Assembly (NCBI GenBank): GCA_027405735.1
Contig: JAPEHQ010000001.1
Location: 4,588,001-4,652,000 of the forward strand
Direction of reading: 5' to 3'
DNA: 64,000 bases
From: Mucor racemosus
Lineage: Eukaryota; Mucoromycota; Mucoromycetes; Mucorales; Mucoraceae
Below the pieces are notes generated by a model that saw only the letters and a program-made list of their open reading frames with translations, did no database searches and was not told the origin of the DNA. The position numbers and the translations under genes are program-made. Within the stretch, counting starts at the first letter, position 1. Each line of letters begins with the position of its first letter. Positions 11,418 through 22,835 of the stretch are shown piece after piece.

Positions 11418-14400
11418 ATGTCTACCCAATCTCAATCACCTACCTCTGGCCGTGAATCTGCTGCCGCTTCTCCAATCTCTCAAGTTGAGGATCAGATCCG
11501 AGACATCCAACTTAATCAACAATACGAGCCTCGCGATGGTGTCTCTGAAGACGAAGACATGCCCTTGGCTGCGGCCGAGAAAAATGTTGAGCAAGCTCCC
11601 TTGGTTGGTGAAAATGCCGAGCATGATGCTACTCCTTCTGCTACTCCTTCTTCTGTTCCTTCTTCGGTTACCTCAATGAAGTCTTCATCTGGTGCAAGCC
11701 ATGTTGGCGCCCTGAAAAAAATGTTTTGGAAAAGGGACCAATATCTTTCTCTCCTCACGGATATGATCGCCGGAACTGACCTGGACAATCAAGAAGGTCA
11801 AGCACATATTCAAGATATGAATGTCAAGGTAGAGGAAATGAATAAACTAATCTCGACATTGAAACATTCAATCAAACTATCTGAGGCAAGTGTAAAGGCG
11901 TCAATTTTTGGGAACAACAATGGTGATAATGGTGGAATCTCTCTGTCTAAAAGGGATTTACCTATGTTTCAACTTCGTACCAGCGCCACCAAGTATTTTC
12001 CTAAGGATCAAGCTTATGATTCAATCCATCACTTCCTGCGCTCTTTTGAAAAGGTGATCTTGTCTTCAGGTCAATCTGTGGATGATGTATGGAGACGATA
12101 CATTCCTCTGACAATCCCATATGATTTGGATCTTTGGTTAAATCAAGAATTGCTGTTAGCCAAATCTTGGCAGGAGGCCAAGGATAAATTCACAAAAAAA
12201 TTCAACAATGCTGCTTTAAGGTTGGATGCCCGTAGAGAGGTGCAAGGAGCTACTATGAGATCCGGTGAAACTACGGAGGAATATTACAATCGCTTTGCAA
12301 GAGCCGTAATGGAGGCCGGTTATTCCACTGAGGATACTACTCTCGGTGATACTTTCTTGTTGGGTTTTCCCGCCGCTTGGCAAATTCAAATTAATTCTGT
12401 TCTCTGTGCTCAATATCCTGGTGCGTCTGATTTCACAGCAGGTCAAATCGTCACTTGTGCGCTTAATGTATTGAATGCCCAAAAGTGTCCTATCTCATTT
12501 GTAAATCAAAAGAAAGTTGGTGGTCATTCTCGTTCTGGTGGATCGTTATCATCCATGTCTCATCAAGGTGGATCTTCTGGATCATCTTCTTCCTCGTCTG
12601 CTAAATCATCTTTCTTCTGTTCTAATCATGGTGGTCCTAAAGCTAGACACAACGAGAAGGATTGTCGTATGAACTCTAAGGGAAGTGACCACATGCCTAG
12701 ATCAAATGTTCCAAAGAGAGCCACTGGTAGTTCTTTCTGTTCCTGGTGTGGTAAACCTTGGTTCCATGGGCATACTTGTCCTGAATATTTTGAGAAGAAA
12801 AATCTCAACGTTCTTTCTATTCAGAAGGAGCATCCCTATCATGGCCCCAGTGGTCAAGGTAGACGTGCACGTCGTTCCCGTAACCGTAGCAACAATAACA
12901 ATAACAACAACAATTCCAACCGCGATGAAAGTACTCTATTCCGCGAAGCTATGGAAAACAAAGATTGTAAGTACAATGAACAAACAACTAAAAACAGTTT
13001 CAATCTAATAACTCCCTTGCTTATCAACGATATTAGGATTATAGGAAAGGTAGATCCTGGTTCTGATGTTAGCATTATAAATAAAACTGTTTTAAATAAA
13101 AAATTTTCTACCATAAAAAATATCAAAGCCCTAGGTGGTTATTTAACATTTTTGAGTATGAATAAGGATGGCAGTCCAAGCAAAGCTGAACGCATTGGTC
13201 ATACTGAACCCCTCAAAGTTACTTACATGAATGGAATCACATTCAAACATTCATTTGAAATTATAGATTTCAATGATTCAATGGCTGAAGAATTCGATGT
13301 ACTATTAGGAATCGATATTCTCCCACAATTAAATATTTATTTAAGTGGTGTCGCCCATAAATGGCCTGAAACTCAAACTGAAATGGCTCAATTTAAGAAC
13401 TTGAATTATGATACAGAAAATGTATATAATCCTGAAAACGCAAACTTCGGTTCTGATCAAGAACGAACATTGCTACTAAAACAAATCGAACAATGTCTGG
13501 AAAATAATAAGAACATTCCATCTGATGCCGTCTGCACGATGCCGGAAAGCGAAGTTCATGTTCCTATTTCAAATCCTAAAGACTGTTACGTTCGTCAATA
13601 TCCTTTAGCTATAAATTCTCATGTTGAAATCGATCGCCAAATCAAAGAATGGCTAGAAAACAAAATAGTAGAACGCTGTAAACCTTCTTCGGTATTTCAC
13701 TCACCTCTAATCACTGTAAAAAAGAAGGATGAAAACAATCAATTGACCAAACTACGAGTTTGTTGCGATTTGCGCCGCATCAATGCTGCAATTGATGAAA
13801 ATTACCACGAAAACTACGCCGTACCTAAGATTCATGAAATCTTTGAACGAGTTTCTGCTAATGCTAAAATTATAAGTAAAATTGACTTACACCAAGCATA
13901 CTATTCTTATGGTGTGCACAGCTCGTCTAGAAATGCCTTGATATTTTCACATAATGGCCTTTTCTATAGATGGTGTAGAGCCCCTTTTGGTTTACGTACA
14001 ATGAGTTCATTGTTTGTTAAATGTATGTCTATTCTACTTGAAGGAATTCAAGATGAATTAAGATATGAAATGGAAAAGGGTAATCAAAACAAAAATCAAA
14101 ATTCCAGTGCATCTAATCAACCCACCATCTATGGAGGTGTTGAACACTATATTGATGATGTAGTCTTATACAGCAAAGATATCAAAAGTCATATCAAACT
14201 CATCAATTTAGTTGTCAATCGCTTAACATCTGTAAATCTACGAATCAACATTGCAAAATGTTCATGGTTCCAAACATCAGTCTTCCTATTAGGATTTGTT
14301 GTTGGTCCAGGTATACAGAAAATTGATATGCGTCGTCTGTCTAACATTGACACTTGGCCTATTCCTAAAAATGTGAAACAAGTGCGAAGCATCATGGGTG

Positions 14401-16544
14401 TAATCAGTCATCTGAGAGACTTCTGTCCCATGCTTTCTAAAGTATGTGAACCCATTGATAAACTTCGTAATGATAACGATGTAAAGAAAAACTGGAATCA
14501 ATTGCATACTGATCGATTCAACGCTATAAAGCAAATTCTATTGTCAAATCAAATTCTTCATGCACCAAATTTGAATGATAAAATGTTCCTTCAATGCGAT
14601 GCTAGCCTATACGGAATTGCCGCATGCCTTTATCAAAAAGATCATTTGGGTCGCATTAAACATATCGCTTTTGTCAGCAAATCTTTGAATCCAGCTGAGC
14701 GCAACTGGTCTACTAACAGACGAGAATGTGCCGCTGTCGTATTTGGATTTATCAAATTTAGATCATTACTATGGGGTCATAACAACATCGAGGTTTTAAC
14801 AGATCATCTGGCCTTAACATACATGTTTACTTCGACCACATTGAACAGTACCCTTCAGAGTTATCTCGAGATATTGGGAGAATTTAATTTTACCATATCC
14901 CACGTAAAAGGTATTGACAATGTTCTGTGTGATGCTCTTTCAAGAGTCTATCCTCCCATTAATGAAGACAAAATGCTCGAAGATGAAAATGACAGACAAA
15001 TACAGAAATTGCATAAGTTGATCTTGCTCAAGCGAGATACCAACAGTAAATTAGAATTAAGACGTCAAAGAACCATTTATTCCAAAGACAAAAACCTCAA
15101 CATTCTTGCTATCAAAGTAAACAGCAAAGAATTCAAAAATTCAACCACTGACTATATATCCCCTCCTGAAAACGATCGTGCTCAAATCATTCATGATGCC
15201 CACCAGATTGGTCATTTTGGCATTGAATCGGTAGTCAAACATATTCACACATATTTTGGTTTACATTGGAATTCTATATACACAGACGTCAAACAAAAGC
15301 TTCAAGGATGTCATGAATGTGCAATGCATAATATAACACGCAAAGGTTACAATCCAGCTAAAAGTATCGTTAGTTACGAGCCTTTAGACCATGTAGCATA
15401 TGACCTTTGTGGACCATTGCCTATCACTGATAAAGGAAATGTTTATATCTTGGTTATGATTGATTTATGTACTCGCTACATCATTGCTCGCGCCATTCCA
15501 AACAAAAACAGCACGACTGTAGCTCAAACCATGAGCCTGATCTTCGGTGATTACGGAATAGCCTTAACCATACAGCAAAATGATAACGGCCGGGAATTCC
15601 GATCGCAAATCATGGATCACTTCACGAAAACATTAGGAATCAAACAACGATTCTCATTGCCTTATTATAAACAATCCAACGGAAGCTGTGAAAATGCCGT
15701 CAAACAGGTGACACAAACTCTTCGAAAAATGTGTGGAAATGACACACACAATTGGGATGATCGATTACCTATTGTTCAACTTGCACTTAACATGAAAGTC
15801 AAAGAACGAACTGCTAGCACTCCATTCAGTTTGATGTATGCTCGACAGGTTAATCTCAATCCAAATCCTGAAAAAGTCAACCTAAACGGACGTCCGCCTC
15901 TTACTGTAGAACAACTCGAAAAACGTGTTGAATACATGAACTCTATCGTCTTTCCTGCTCTCCAAGAACGCACTAAACTTCTTGCCGCAGAATACGCCAA
16001 ACAAATGGATAAACGACGTTACATTCTTCCTGAAATAGGCTTTGATGCACCTGTAATGGTTCGCCTTCCTGAAGGACGTCAATCTAAACTTGCTCCATTA
16101 TATGCTGGTCCTTACTTTGTTGTAAAGCGCACCCAAGCTGGTAATTACATTCTCAAAGACGAAACAAATGAATTATTACATCGAGAATATACTCCCTCTG
16201 AACTGAAAATTGTCAACATTGATGAAACTGCTTTTGAGGATGAAGTATTCGAAGTCGAAGACATTCGCGACCATCGTTATCGCAAAGATGGTGTCGTTGA
16301 ATACCTTGTCAAATGGACTGGCTACTCTGAAAGAGCCAATGAATACATCACTGCTGATCTATTCGCCACTCCCACTCCTATTAAGAAATACTGGGAAAAG
16401 GTCCAACTAAATAATAAACATACCCACATTCGACAAAACTCTGTAATCAATAGAAATAACACTCCATCAACTCGTACATTACCTCCTAAAAGGAAAGCCA
16501 GTACCAGCGCTCCACGCCGCAATACTCGCCACAAACGCTCTTAA
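11418..16544 (+). CDS. Gag-Pol polyprotein of element 1 (Gypsy, single frame, chromodomain)
   Basis: 1708 aa starting 55 bp after the 5' LTR. Order: Ser/Pro-rich N-terminus; retrotransposon Gag domain (about 190-330); two Cys/His clusters (CSNH...H...C near 400 and CSWC...H...C near 443) instead of the standard zinc knuckle; retropepsin with catalytic D546 in DPGS, where DTGS/DSGS is usual; reverse transcriptase with YIDD (911-914); RNase H beginning with LQCDAS and ending at DALSR; integrase with an HHCC zinc site from H1262, and catalytic D1329, D1389 and E1425 (D,D35E); then a C-terminal chromodomain from about 1609 (FEVEDIRDHR...YLVKWTGY). Chromodomain integrases steer insertion to marked chromatin. 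Gag and Pol are in one frame with no shift or stop, so their ratio must be set after translation, as in Tf1. Confidence 0.96.
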   Translation: MSTQSQSPTSGRESAAASPISQVEDQIRDIQLNQQYEPRDGVSEDEDMPLAAAEKNVEQAPLVGENAEHDATPSATPSSVPSSVTSMKSSSGASHVGALKKMFWKRDQYLSLLTDMIAGTDLDNQEGQAHIQDMNVKVEEMNKLISTLKHSIKLSEASVKASIFGNNNGDNGGISLSKRDLPMFQLRTSATKYFPKDQAYDSIHHFLRSFEKVILSSGQSVDDVWRRYIPLTIPYDLDLWLNQELLLAKSWQEAKDKFTKKFNNAALRLDARREVQGATMRSGETTEEYYNRFARAVMEAGYSTEDTTLGDTFLLGFPAAWQIQINSVLCAQYPGASDFTAGQIVTCALNVLNAQKCPISFVNQKKVGGHSRSGGSLSSMSHQGGSSGSSSSSSAKSSFFCSNHGGPKARHNEKDCRMNSKGSDHMPRSNVPKRATGSSFCSWCGKPWFHGHTCPEYFEKKNLNVLSIQKEHPYHGPSGQGRRARRSRNRSNNNNNNNNSNRDESTLFREAMENKDCKYNEQTTKNSFNLITPLLINDIRIIGKVDPGSDVSIINKTVLNKKFSTIKNIKALGGYLTFLSMNKDGSPSKAERIGHTEPLKVTYMNGITFKHSFEIIDFNDSMAEEFDVLLGIDILPQLNIYLSGVAHKWPETQTEMAQFKNLNYDTENVYNPENANFGSDQERTLLLKQIEQCLENNKNIPSDAVCTMPESEVHVPISNPKDCYVRQYPLAINSHVEIDRQIKEWLENKIVERCKPSSVFHSPLITVKKKDENNQLTKLRVCCDLRRINAAIDENYHENYAVPKIHEIFERVSANAKIISKIDLHQAYYSYGVHSSSRNALIFSHNGLFYRWCRAPFGLRTMSSLFVKCMSILLEGIQDELRYEMEKGNQNKNQNSSASNQPTIYGGVEHYIDDVVLYSKDIKSHIKLINLVVNRLTSVNLRINIAKCSWFQTSVFLLGFVVGPGIQKIDMRRLSNIDTWPIPKNVKQVRSIMGVISHLRDFCPMLSKVCEPIDKLRNDNDVKKNWNQLHTDRFNAIKQILLSNQILHAPNLNDKMFLQCDASLYGIAACLYQKDHLGRIKHIAFVSKSLNPAERNWSTNRRECAAVVFGFIKFRSLLWGHNNIEVLTDHLALTYMFTSTTLNSTLQSYLEILGEFNFTISHVKGIDNVLCDALSRVYPPINEDKMLEDENDRQIQKLHKLILLKRDTNSKLELRRQRTIYSKDKNLNILAIKVNSKEFKNSTTDYISPPENDRAQIIHDAHQIGHFGIESVVKHIHTYFGLHWNSIYTDVKQKLQGCHECAMHNITRKGYNPAKSIVSYEPLDHVAYDLCGPLPITDKGNVYILVMIDLCTRYIIARAIPNKNSTTVAQTMSLIFGDYGIALTIQQNDNGREFRSQIMDHFTKTLGIKQRFSLPYYKQSNGSCENAVKQVTQTLRKMCGNDTHNWDDRLPIVQLALNMKVKERTASTPFSLMYARQVNLNPNPEKVNLNGRPPLTVEQLEKRVEYMNSIVFPALQERTKLLAAEYAKQMDKRRYILPEIGFDAPVMVRLPEGRQSKLAPLYAGPYFVVKRTQAGNYILKDETNELLHREYTPSELKIVNIDETAFEDEVFEVEDIRDHRYRKDGVVEYLVKWTGYSERANEYITADLFATPTPIKKYWEKVQLNNKHTHIRQNSVINRNNTPSTRTLPPKRKASTSAPRRNTRHKRS

Positions 16545-16683
16545 CACTACTGTGCAAATATTTCCTTGACAGGATTCCCAATCATGTCTTATATATCTAT
16601 AATAACATTTCAATGTTCCTACTCATTCCATTCCACTTCTTTTATCAACTTTTCACTCGTATAAAAAGTTTAGCTGGGGGCAA

Positions 16684-17410
16684 TGCAGTGGAATTACATA
16701 CTAAAAACGCTTGATAAAATAAAAACAACCTAAATTTCAAGTGTCGCTCATAAAATATGATGCCACTTGAAATGTGAACAACGATAATAAACAAACGCTT
16801 CAATTGAACACAATAACAAACGCATGCTAAAAATATGAAATACCCTTTTTGAACCATACATGTCGTGTAGATGATAGCACCCTTGATCACGGCGCAATCA
16901 ATTACACAAATGACATATATATCAAAACAGGATTCTATCCAAATCAATAATGATAATAAACAAAGATATCAATTTAGTCAACTACTCATCTATATCGTAG
17001 TTGCACTATCAATATAAATAAGATTCAAGCATATAAAAACTACCCCTTAAAAATCAAGGTTACATAAAATAGATATAACAGAAATAAACAAAAACAACCA
17101 TTTCCCAAAAGGTCGATATTGTCACACTTGACATACAATCCCTTATGGTCAATGCTCTATACAATTTACCCCTTAAAATATCAAATCAATAACAATGTAC
17201 TCAAAACTGGAAGATTACTAAATATACATCCATTCAAGTCTGATGGTATCCAAGTTCTCCAAATCACTATAAATACCCTCATACTTTTCAATTATTTTAA
17301 CTCTTCAGAAATCTTTTGTAATAAAAACTTTAGCTGATTATAATTGTATTTCTACTGCTTTTATTTTTATATTTTTTTTATTTTAGTAAATAACATCGTA
17401 ATTTACTGCA
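16684..17410 (+). repeat. 3' LTR of element 1 (LTR family A)
   Basis: 727 bp and, by eye, base-for-base the same as the 5' LTR. It is followed at once by the ATATG target duplication. Confidence 0.95.
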
Positions 17411-17426
17411 ATATGTTATTTGTATA

Positions 17427-17691
17427 TGATCTATCAGAATTACAACATTCGATATATATAAGAGCTCCGACAGATCTAACAGATCTTATCTATCCAGTAA
17501 CTGGTTCCTGTCACCCAGGAACTAATAATGAAACATAACATGTTATAATAATATCTATTGTCACATCTAATGGATCCCTGTCCATTAGATCTTATCACAC
17601 AATTCCAATAACTATATAAACCCATATTTAATTCATTCTAATAAACGGTACTTTTTACGTTGATTTTAATTTATAAAGTCTCGATAAATCA
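17427..17691 (+). mobile_element. Solo LTR, family B
   Basis: 265 bp starting TGATCTATC and ending CGATAAATCA, flanked by the 5-bp duplication GTATA (17422-17426 and 17692-17696). A longer, inverted copy lies at 19089-19398. The TATA-like actatataaac near 17612 may mark its promoter. The internal region is not present in the window. Confidence 0.9.
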
Positions 17692-17925
17692 GTATACTCA
17701 CTGTGCATTAAGTGCAACTTCAAAATTCATATTTGAACCATTCCTTGATTTTATAAAAATTTTCAAAGAACATTTGAGACGACCAAAAATACAAATTAGT
17801 TAAAAAAAGTACGCATTTTCATTTTCCCCTTCTCACAGCAACTCGGGGAGACTTAATCTTCGAAATAATTCTATGGATCAACAATAGACATACCTACCAT
17901 TGCAATACAATATAAAGTAAAAGCA

Positions 17926-18170
17926 AAGGTTTATGGATTTCAATGCACTAGCCTCTGTGATATATATATTATTTTCTAATTCTATTAATAATACAGTAAT
18001 AAGATCTTGAAGCAAGATCTTCGTTTTGTTCCTAGTTTGGAAGTACCAGTGGTACAATTTGACATTTTAATGTTTTTGTGATTTAAAGTTACTAGATCTT
18101 AGACGTTGACTAAGATCAATTTGATTACTAAACAAACTTGGTATATGTAGTTTACTACAACAACATGGTT
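17926..18170 (-). repeat. Interspersed repeat C (probable solo LTR), reverse copy
   Basis: Matches the reverse complement of 42143-42390, including 'ttggaagtaccagtggtac', 'aatttgacattttaat' and the end 'gtagtttactac'. Size and scatter suggest another solo LTR, but a clear target duplication was not found. Confidence 0.65.
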
Positions 18171-18329
18171 TATAATCTCTTGCTCATTCAAGTGCTATAT
18201 TTATTTGATTTTAATATTTTTTGTATACTGCTAATCCACTCGTTCCTCCATTAGAGTTAACTCACCATCCTTGAATAGCGTATCTATAATAACAGTCCAT
18301 TATTAGCTCATGGTGTGCAAAGTTATTAT

Positions 18330-18486
18330 TAAAAGGGGTTGTCTAATCTCAAATTTATCTGATTTAACTGCTGATGCTAAATTAGCATCAAATTAGTTGT
18401 GTTGACCTGCAATAAAGTCAGGTGTTTTATCAAGTATAATTTTGACGTTCAATGTATTTCAGTTAAATTGGACAGATAGAGATATT
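18330..18486 (+). repeat. Tail of the dynein-fragment repeat unit (copy R0)
   Basis: Matches 21895-22060 ('gtctaatctcaaatttatctgatt...', 'caatgtatttcagttaaatt'). It stops exactly at the left end of the solo LTR A that follows. Confidence 0.75.
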
Positions 18487-19531
18487 TGCAGTGGAATTAC
18501 ATACTAAAAACGCTTGATAAAAATAAAACAACCTAAGTTCCAAGTGTCGCTCATAAGATATGATGCCACTTGAAATGTGAACAACAATAATAAACAAACG
18601 CTTCAATTGAACACAAGCAATAACAAACGCATGCTAAAAATATGAAATACCCTTTTTGAACCATACATGTCGTGTAGATGATAGCATCCTTGATCACGGC
18701 GCAATCAATTACACAAATGACATATATATCAAAACAGGATTCTATCCAAATCAATAATAATAATAAACAAAGATATCAATTTAGTCAACTGCTCATCTAT
18801 ACTGAAGTTGCACTATCAATATAAATAAGATTCAAGCATCTAAAAAAACTACCCCTTAAAAATCAAGGTTACATAAAATAGATATAACAGAAATAAACAA
18901 AACAACCATTTCCCAAAAGGTCGATATTGTCACACTTGACATACAATCCCTTATGGTCAATGCTCTATACAATTTACCCCTTAAAATATCAAATCAATAA
19001 CAATGTACTCAAAACTGGAAGATTACTAAATATACATCCATTCAAGTCTGATGGTATCCAAGTTCTCCAAATCACTATAAATACCCTCTGATTTATCGAG
19101 ACTTTGTAAATTAAAATCAACGTAAAAAGTACCGTTTATTAGAATGAATTAAATATGGGTTTATATAGTTATTGGAATTGTGTGATAAGATCTAATGGAC
19201 AGGGATCCATTAGATGTGACAATAGATATTATTATTAATGTGTATGGATATAACATGTTATGTTTCAGTGGTAATATTGCTATAAGTTATGTTTCATTGT
19301 TAGTTCCTGGGTGACAGGAACCAGTTACTGGATAGATAAGATCTGCTAGATTTGTCGGAGATCTTCTATATATCGAATGTTGTAATTCTGATAGATCACC
19401 CTCATACTTTTCAATTATTTTAACTCTTCAGAAATCTTTTGTAATAAAAACTTTAGCTGATTATAATTGTATTTCTACTGTTTTATTTTTATGTTTTTTT
19501 ATTTTAGTAAATAACATCGTCATTTACTGCA
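18487..19531 (+). mobile_element. Solo LTR family A, interrupted by an inverted LTR B
   Basis: About 730 bp of LTR A once the nested LTR B and its duplication are removed. It begins TGCAGTGGAA and ends TTTACTGCA, and has small differences from element 1. Flanks are ATATT and AATTT, not a clear duplication. Its left flank resembles 22060 and its right flank resembles 22882, so about 0.8 kb of the host repeat is missing here. Confidence 0.9.
19089..19398 (-). mobile_element. Solo LTR family B, inserted in LTR A
   Basis: 310 bp, the inverse of 17427-17691 plus about 45 bp extra near the middle. Flanked by CCCTC duplications (19084-19088 and 19399-19403), so it entered LTR A after LTR A was in place. 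Confidence 0.92.
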
Positions 19532-21790
19532 AATTTAATTGATGGAATTTGAATGCAAATACCGAGAAACCATTTGTAAGTACTACTTAAGTTGGGTCTG
19601 GTAAAGCATTGAATAGATAGGCTTGGGATGAAAAGAGTAAAAAGGCGGTAATAGCTTCCAGTGATAGCCAAGTTTATGTTTATTATGGTTTGTGATATTG
19701 GAGAGGTAAGACTAAAACTCAATGTAAATCTTCTCTAACACAATAATTATAAAGTAAGACTATGTTATCATCAAATAAACTACCACACAATATTAACATG
19801 TATAAAGATTTTCAATAATAAGCTTGAACCAAGTGGGTACAGCATCATTAATTCTTGAAAAAGTTCTCAAGTATTCTAAAATCTCTTATTTTTAAGACTT
19901 ACAAGGCTTATAAGCGGGATATTAATTTAGAAAATTATTCTTGTTCAGATCATCGATTTTGACATTTTTCAATTTTTTTTTTCTGATTTTGCAAATCTAG
20001 AGTGAATTATACTACCAATTATAAAAACAGAAAATATACACATATACACAATTCAGCGCTCTATCAGCTCAATAAAAAATAACAGACATTTTTATTGCAA
20101 AATATTACATGAAAATCCTTTAACCAAAAATCCGTTTTTAGGACAAAAGTACAAATTTTCATTACTTAACATTTAATATTAAGTCTTTATAAAATGTGTA
20201 TTATTCATAGCTACAATTTTCTCTCACAATGTTGTATATTTAAACGTTGATTTTGGTATCAAAATTTGATTTTTCTGTTTTTTGTTCCAAATCATGAGTG
20301 TTGGTAAGGATAAAATGAGTCCCGAAAATGTCCGCTACAAAATCTGAATTTTCAGACCGTACGTGGTTAAATATAAGAAAAGTAAAAAAAAAAAAACGCT
20401 TTTTTATTTAAAACTTAGATATACCATAGACGGATATCTTATCTTATATGAAGTTAGTATGTATCTTAAGAGAAAGCATAAATATAATGTTGCTTTTTCA
20501 TGCAAAATGGAAAAGTTGCCTTCTTGATAATGTTTATTATATTTAATAATCATTTTAATTCATAAAGAAAGTTATAAAAATATGAAATCTGAAGATATAC
20601 AAAAAAAAAATAGGATATATATAGAAAATTAAAAAGATGTGAAAATTATAGATATCCGTCATAGTATAAGAGACTTAGCTATTCGATCGTGTTATGTTAA
20701 ATTACGGCGACACTCTACGGGCTCGTTTTTGCAATTTTTTAATGAATGTATGATATGACAGACGGTTTTTCTAGTAGAAAATTTTATGTTTCTATTATAG
20801 TAGTAGCATATATTGCCTATTATTTTATTTAGTTTGTAGTTCAGGCGCTGCAATGCTGCTTTTACATTGGCTGAAATGTGCAATTTAGCAGGATTTTAAT
20901 TGTGCTAAATAATGTAAATCCTTGAAAATCCTTTTTTACGTGTGTTGTTTCTTTCGTTTTGTTTTCATATTCGAAGAATATATTCACCGTTTGACAAGGC
21001 ATATCAGACTATGAAGGTGGTGTTCTTTTCGTTTATCTGAATACGCATGCTAACATAAGGGATTAATGTTTTTATATAGGTAGCAGCCTATATCAGAGAT
21101 TGATATTTTCATTTAATCGCATTCCAAGATCAAATATCATTATTCACTATTGTATTGTTGGACGTATTTCTTGATTACCAGATCAAATTGAAGGGAATAA
21201 TATTTATAATATCTACTCAATAAAAAGCTAGAACTGGCTAAAAATCCACGAAATGTTCCAGAAAAGTGATAAAATTTCAAATGATATAGAAACAAAAAAA
21301 AAGAATAATATAATGTATTGTATAATAACCATAGTTTTAATCGTAGCTACTGTATACTGTATACTTGTTACTTGAAAACAAATCTTTTACAGCTGACAAT
21401 CGTAAATATATTGGTTTTTGCATGTAGTGCTCTACATCAACAATGTATGGAATTGTATTATTGGCTATATAATTTATATTAATAAAGGAAATGTAATTTA
21501 AAAACCCAATCCAGTAAAAAAATGCAATGGAGTTTTGAGAACGGCACGATGCTCATGTATAGACCAATTTGTGCCCATACGATCAGCTCATTATGCTCAT
21601 GGTCAAATTTTATTATTATGCACAAATAGGGATAATGATATGCTTATGAGCAATTTTACTATTATGCACACATGGGACTAAATGTTATGCACACGGACAG
21701 AATCTATTATAATTCTGCACATATAGGCTTAGCAGCGTTGTGAATGTGTGCAGTTTCTTTTGTTGTGCTCATGTGCATATTATTATCTTT
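19532..21790 (+). repeat. Repeat unit R1 carrying dynein intermediate chain debris
   Basis: Matches R2 (22836-24130) in direct orientation and R3 (27083-24535) in inverse orientation. Shared landmarks are 'aataagcttgaa', 'agcgctctatcagctcaataaaaaataacagac' and 'atcatgagtgttggtaagg' in turn, then the 'gatatagaaacaaaaaaaaag' block, a 'gcagctgacaatcgtaaa'-like block and a stretch of 'gcacaca/gcccat' motifs (21540-21720). No intact gene. A related tail follows at 21890-22060. Confidence 0.75.
19545..19702 (+). pseudogene. Dynein intermediate chain fragment (copy in R1)
   Basis: Degraded version of the fragment at 22875-23053, still readable as LWNLN-like 'atggaatttgaatgcaaat', then GSGKAL and SSD. 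Substitutions and a frame change remove coding ability. Confidence 0.65.
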
Positions 21791-21889
21791 TTAACCATAT
21801 TCAGTGGGCACAACAGCTCAGGCTATAGTGTACAGCCCACCTGGGCATAACAAAATTACCTTGTGTAGCACAGGTTGGCCGTAGTGATG

Positions 21890-22060
21890 CAAAAATATTA
21901 AAAGGGGGGTCGTCTAATCTCAAATTTATCTGATTCAACTGCTGATACTAAACTAGCGTCATATTAGTTGTGTTGACTCGCAATAAAGTAAGGCGTTTTA
22001 TCAAGTACGATGCTGGCCTTCAATGTATTTCAGTTAAATTCAGCAGATAGAAGAGATATA
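21890..22060 (+). repeat. Tail of repeat unit R1
   Basis: Same sequence as 18330-18486. An open frame from 22010 to 22198 starts inside it but has no recognised domain. Confidence 0.65.
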
Positions 22061-22835
22061 ATTCATGCAAAAATCTATGAATGTGAGAGAGCTCAGATCT
22101 ATAAAAAAAAAAAGGATCCAAATTGTGATGCTTTGTCGACCTGTACGAGGTTTTTTTGTAGCGATACCTGGTGGCTCAAGTGTAATTTAGGCATTTAATT
22201 GTCAGATGTATCGAATCAAGATGACGTTGGTTGATTGATATAACGGATAATAAATGCAATATCATCATGCATTGAATGGGTGAATGTAAATGTACAGTAT
22301 AAAGCAGAGCTTACTTTTGAATGAAAAAAGTGCTAATTATCCTGATTAACATCAATAGGTTCAAAAAGTATAGTTAAGTGCGATAATTATTGCTACTACT
22401 AAATCGCATAATTTGGTATGCAGAAAACTCTTGAAGCATTTACTCCTTTTTTTTTTGGCAATGCTACAAATCATGGTTCAATATGGCTGAATATTAATAA
22501 TAATGAATCAAAGAAAATACAACCGGTCAAAACTTGATACCCAATGCACATCGAGGTCAAGATAGATAAAAGGCGCATTTATTGTGTAATGGAAACCACA
22601 ACATTTTGATGGATAGAAATTACTACAGGACCAAGATGTCGTGTTTTCCTCAGGATTTTTAAAAGAAGGGTTTAAAAGCATACTTTATCAACCTTACTTA
22701 GATGTGAAATACTCACCATATGCTATTAGTATCATCTTGTTTTTTATTTGATTGCTGTATTATTAAAAATCAAGCTTTTTATAGCTTATTAAAAATGGCA
22801 ATGGGATGTTTCTAATTTTAGATTGGGATTTATTA
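22061..22835. other. Non-coding interval between repeat units R1 and R2
   Basis: AT-rich, no supported gene or RNA. The corresponding stretch is missing at 18487, where a solo LTR A sits instead. Confidence 0.5.

Larger units (their letters stand above)
10637..17410 (+). mobile_element. Complete Ty3/Gypsy (chromovirus) LTR retrotransposon, element 1
   Basis: 6774 bp with two 727-bp LTRs that begin TGCAGTGGAA and end TTTACTGCA. Flanking 5-bp target duplication ATATG at 10632-10636 and 17411-17415. Between the LTRs is one unbroken 1708-codon gag-pol frame. A purine-rich tract (ctgggggcaa) abuts the 3' LTR, as expected for plus-strand priming. No TGG-type tRNA primer-binding site is seen after the 5' LTR. 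LTRs look identical over their length, so the insertion is recent and the element may be active. Confidence 0.96.
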
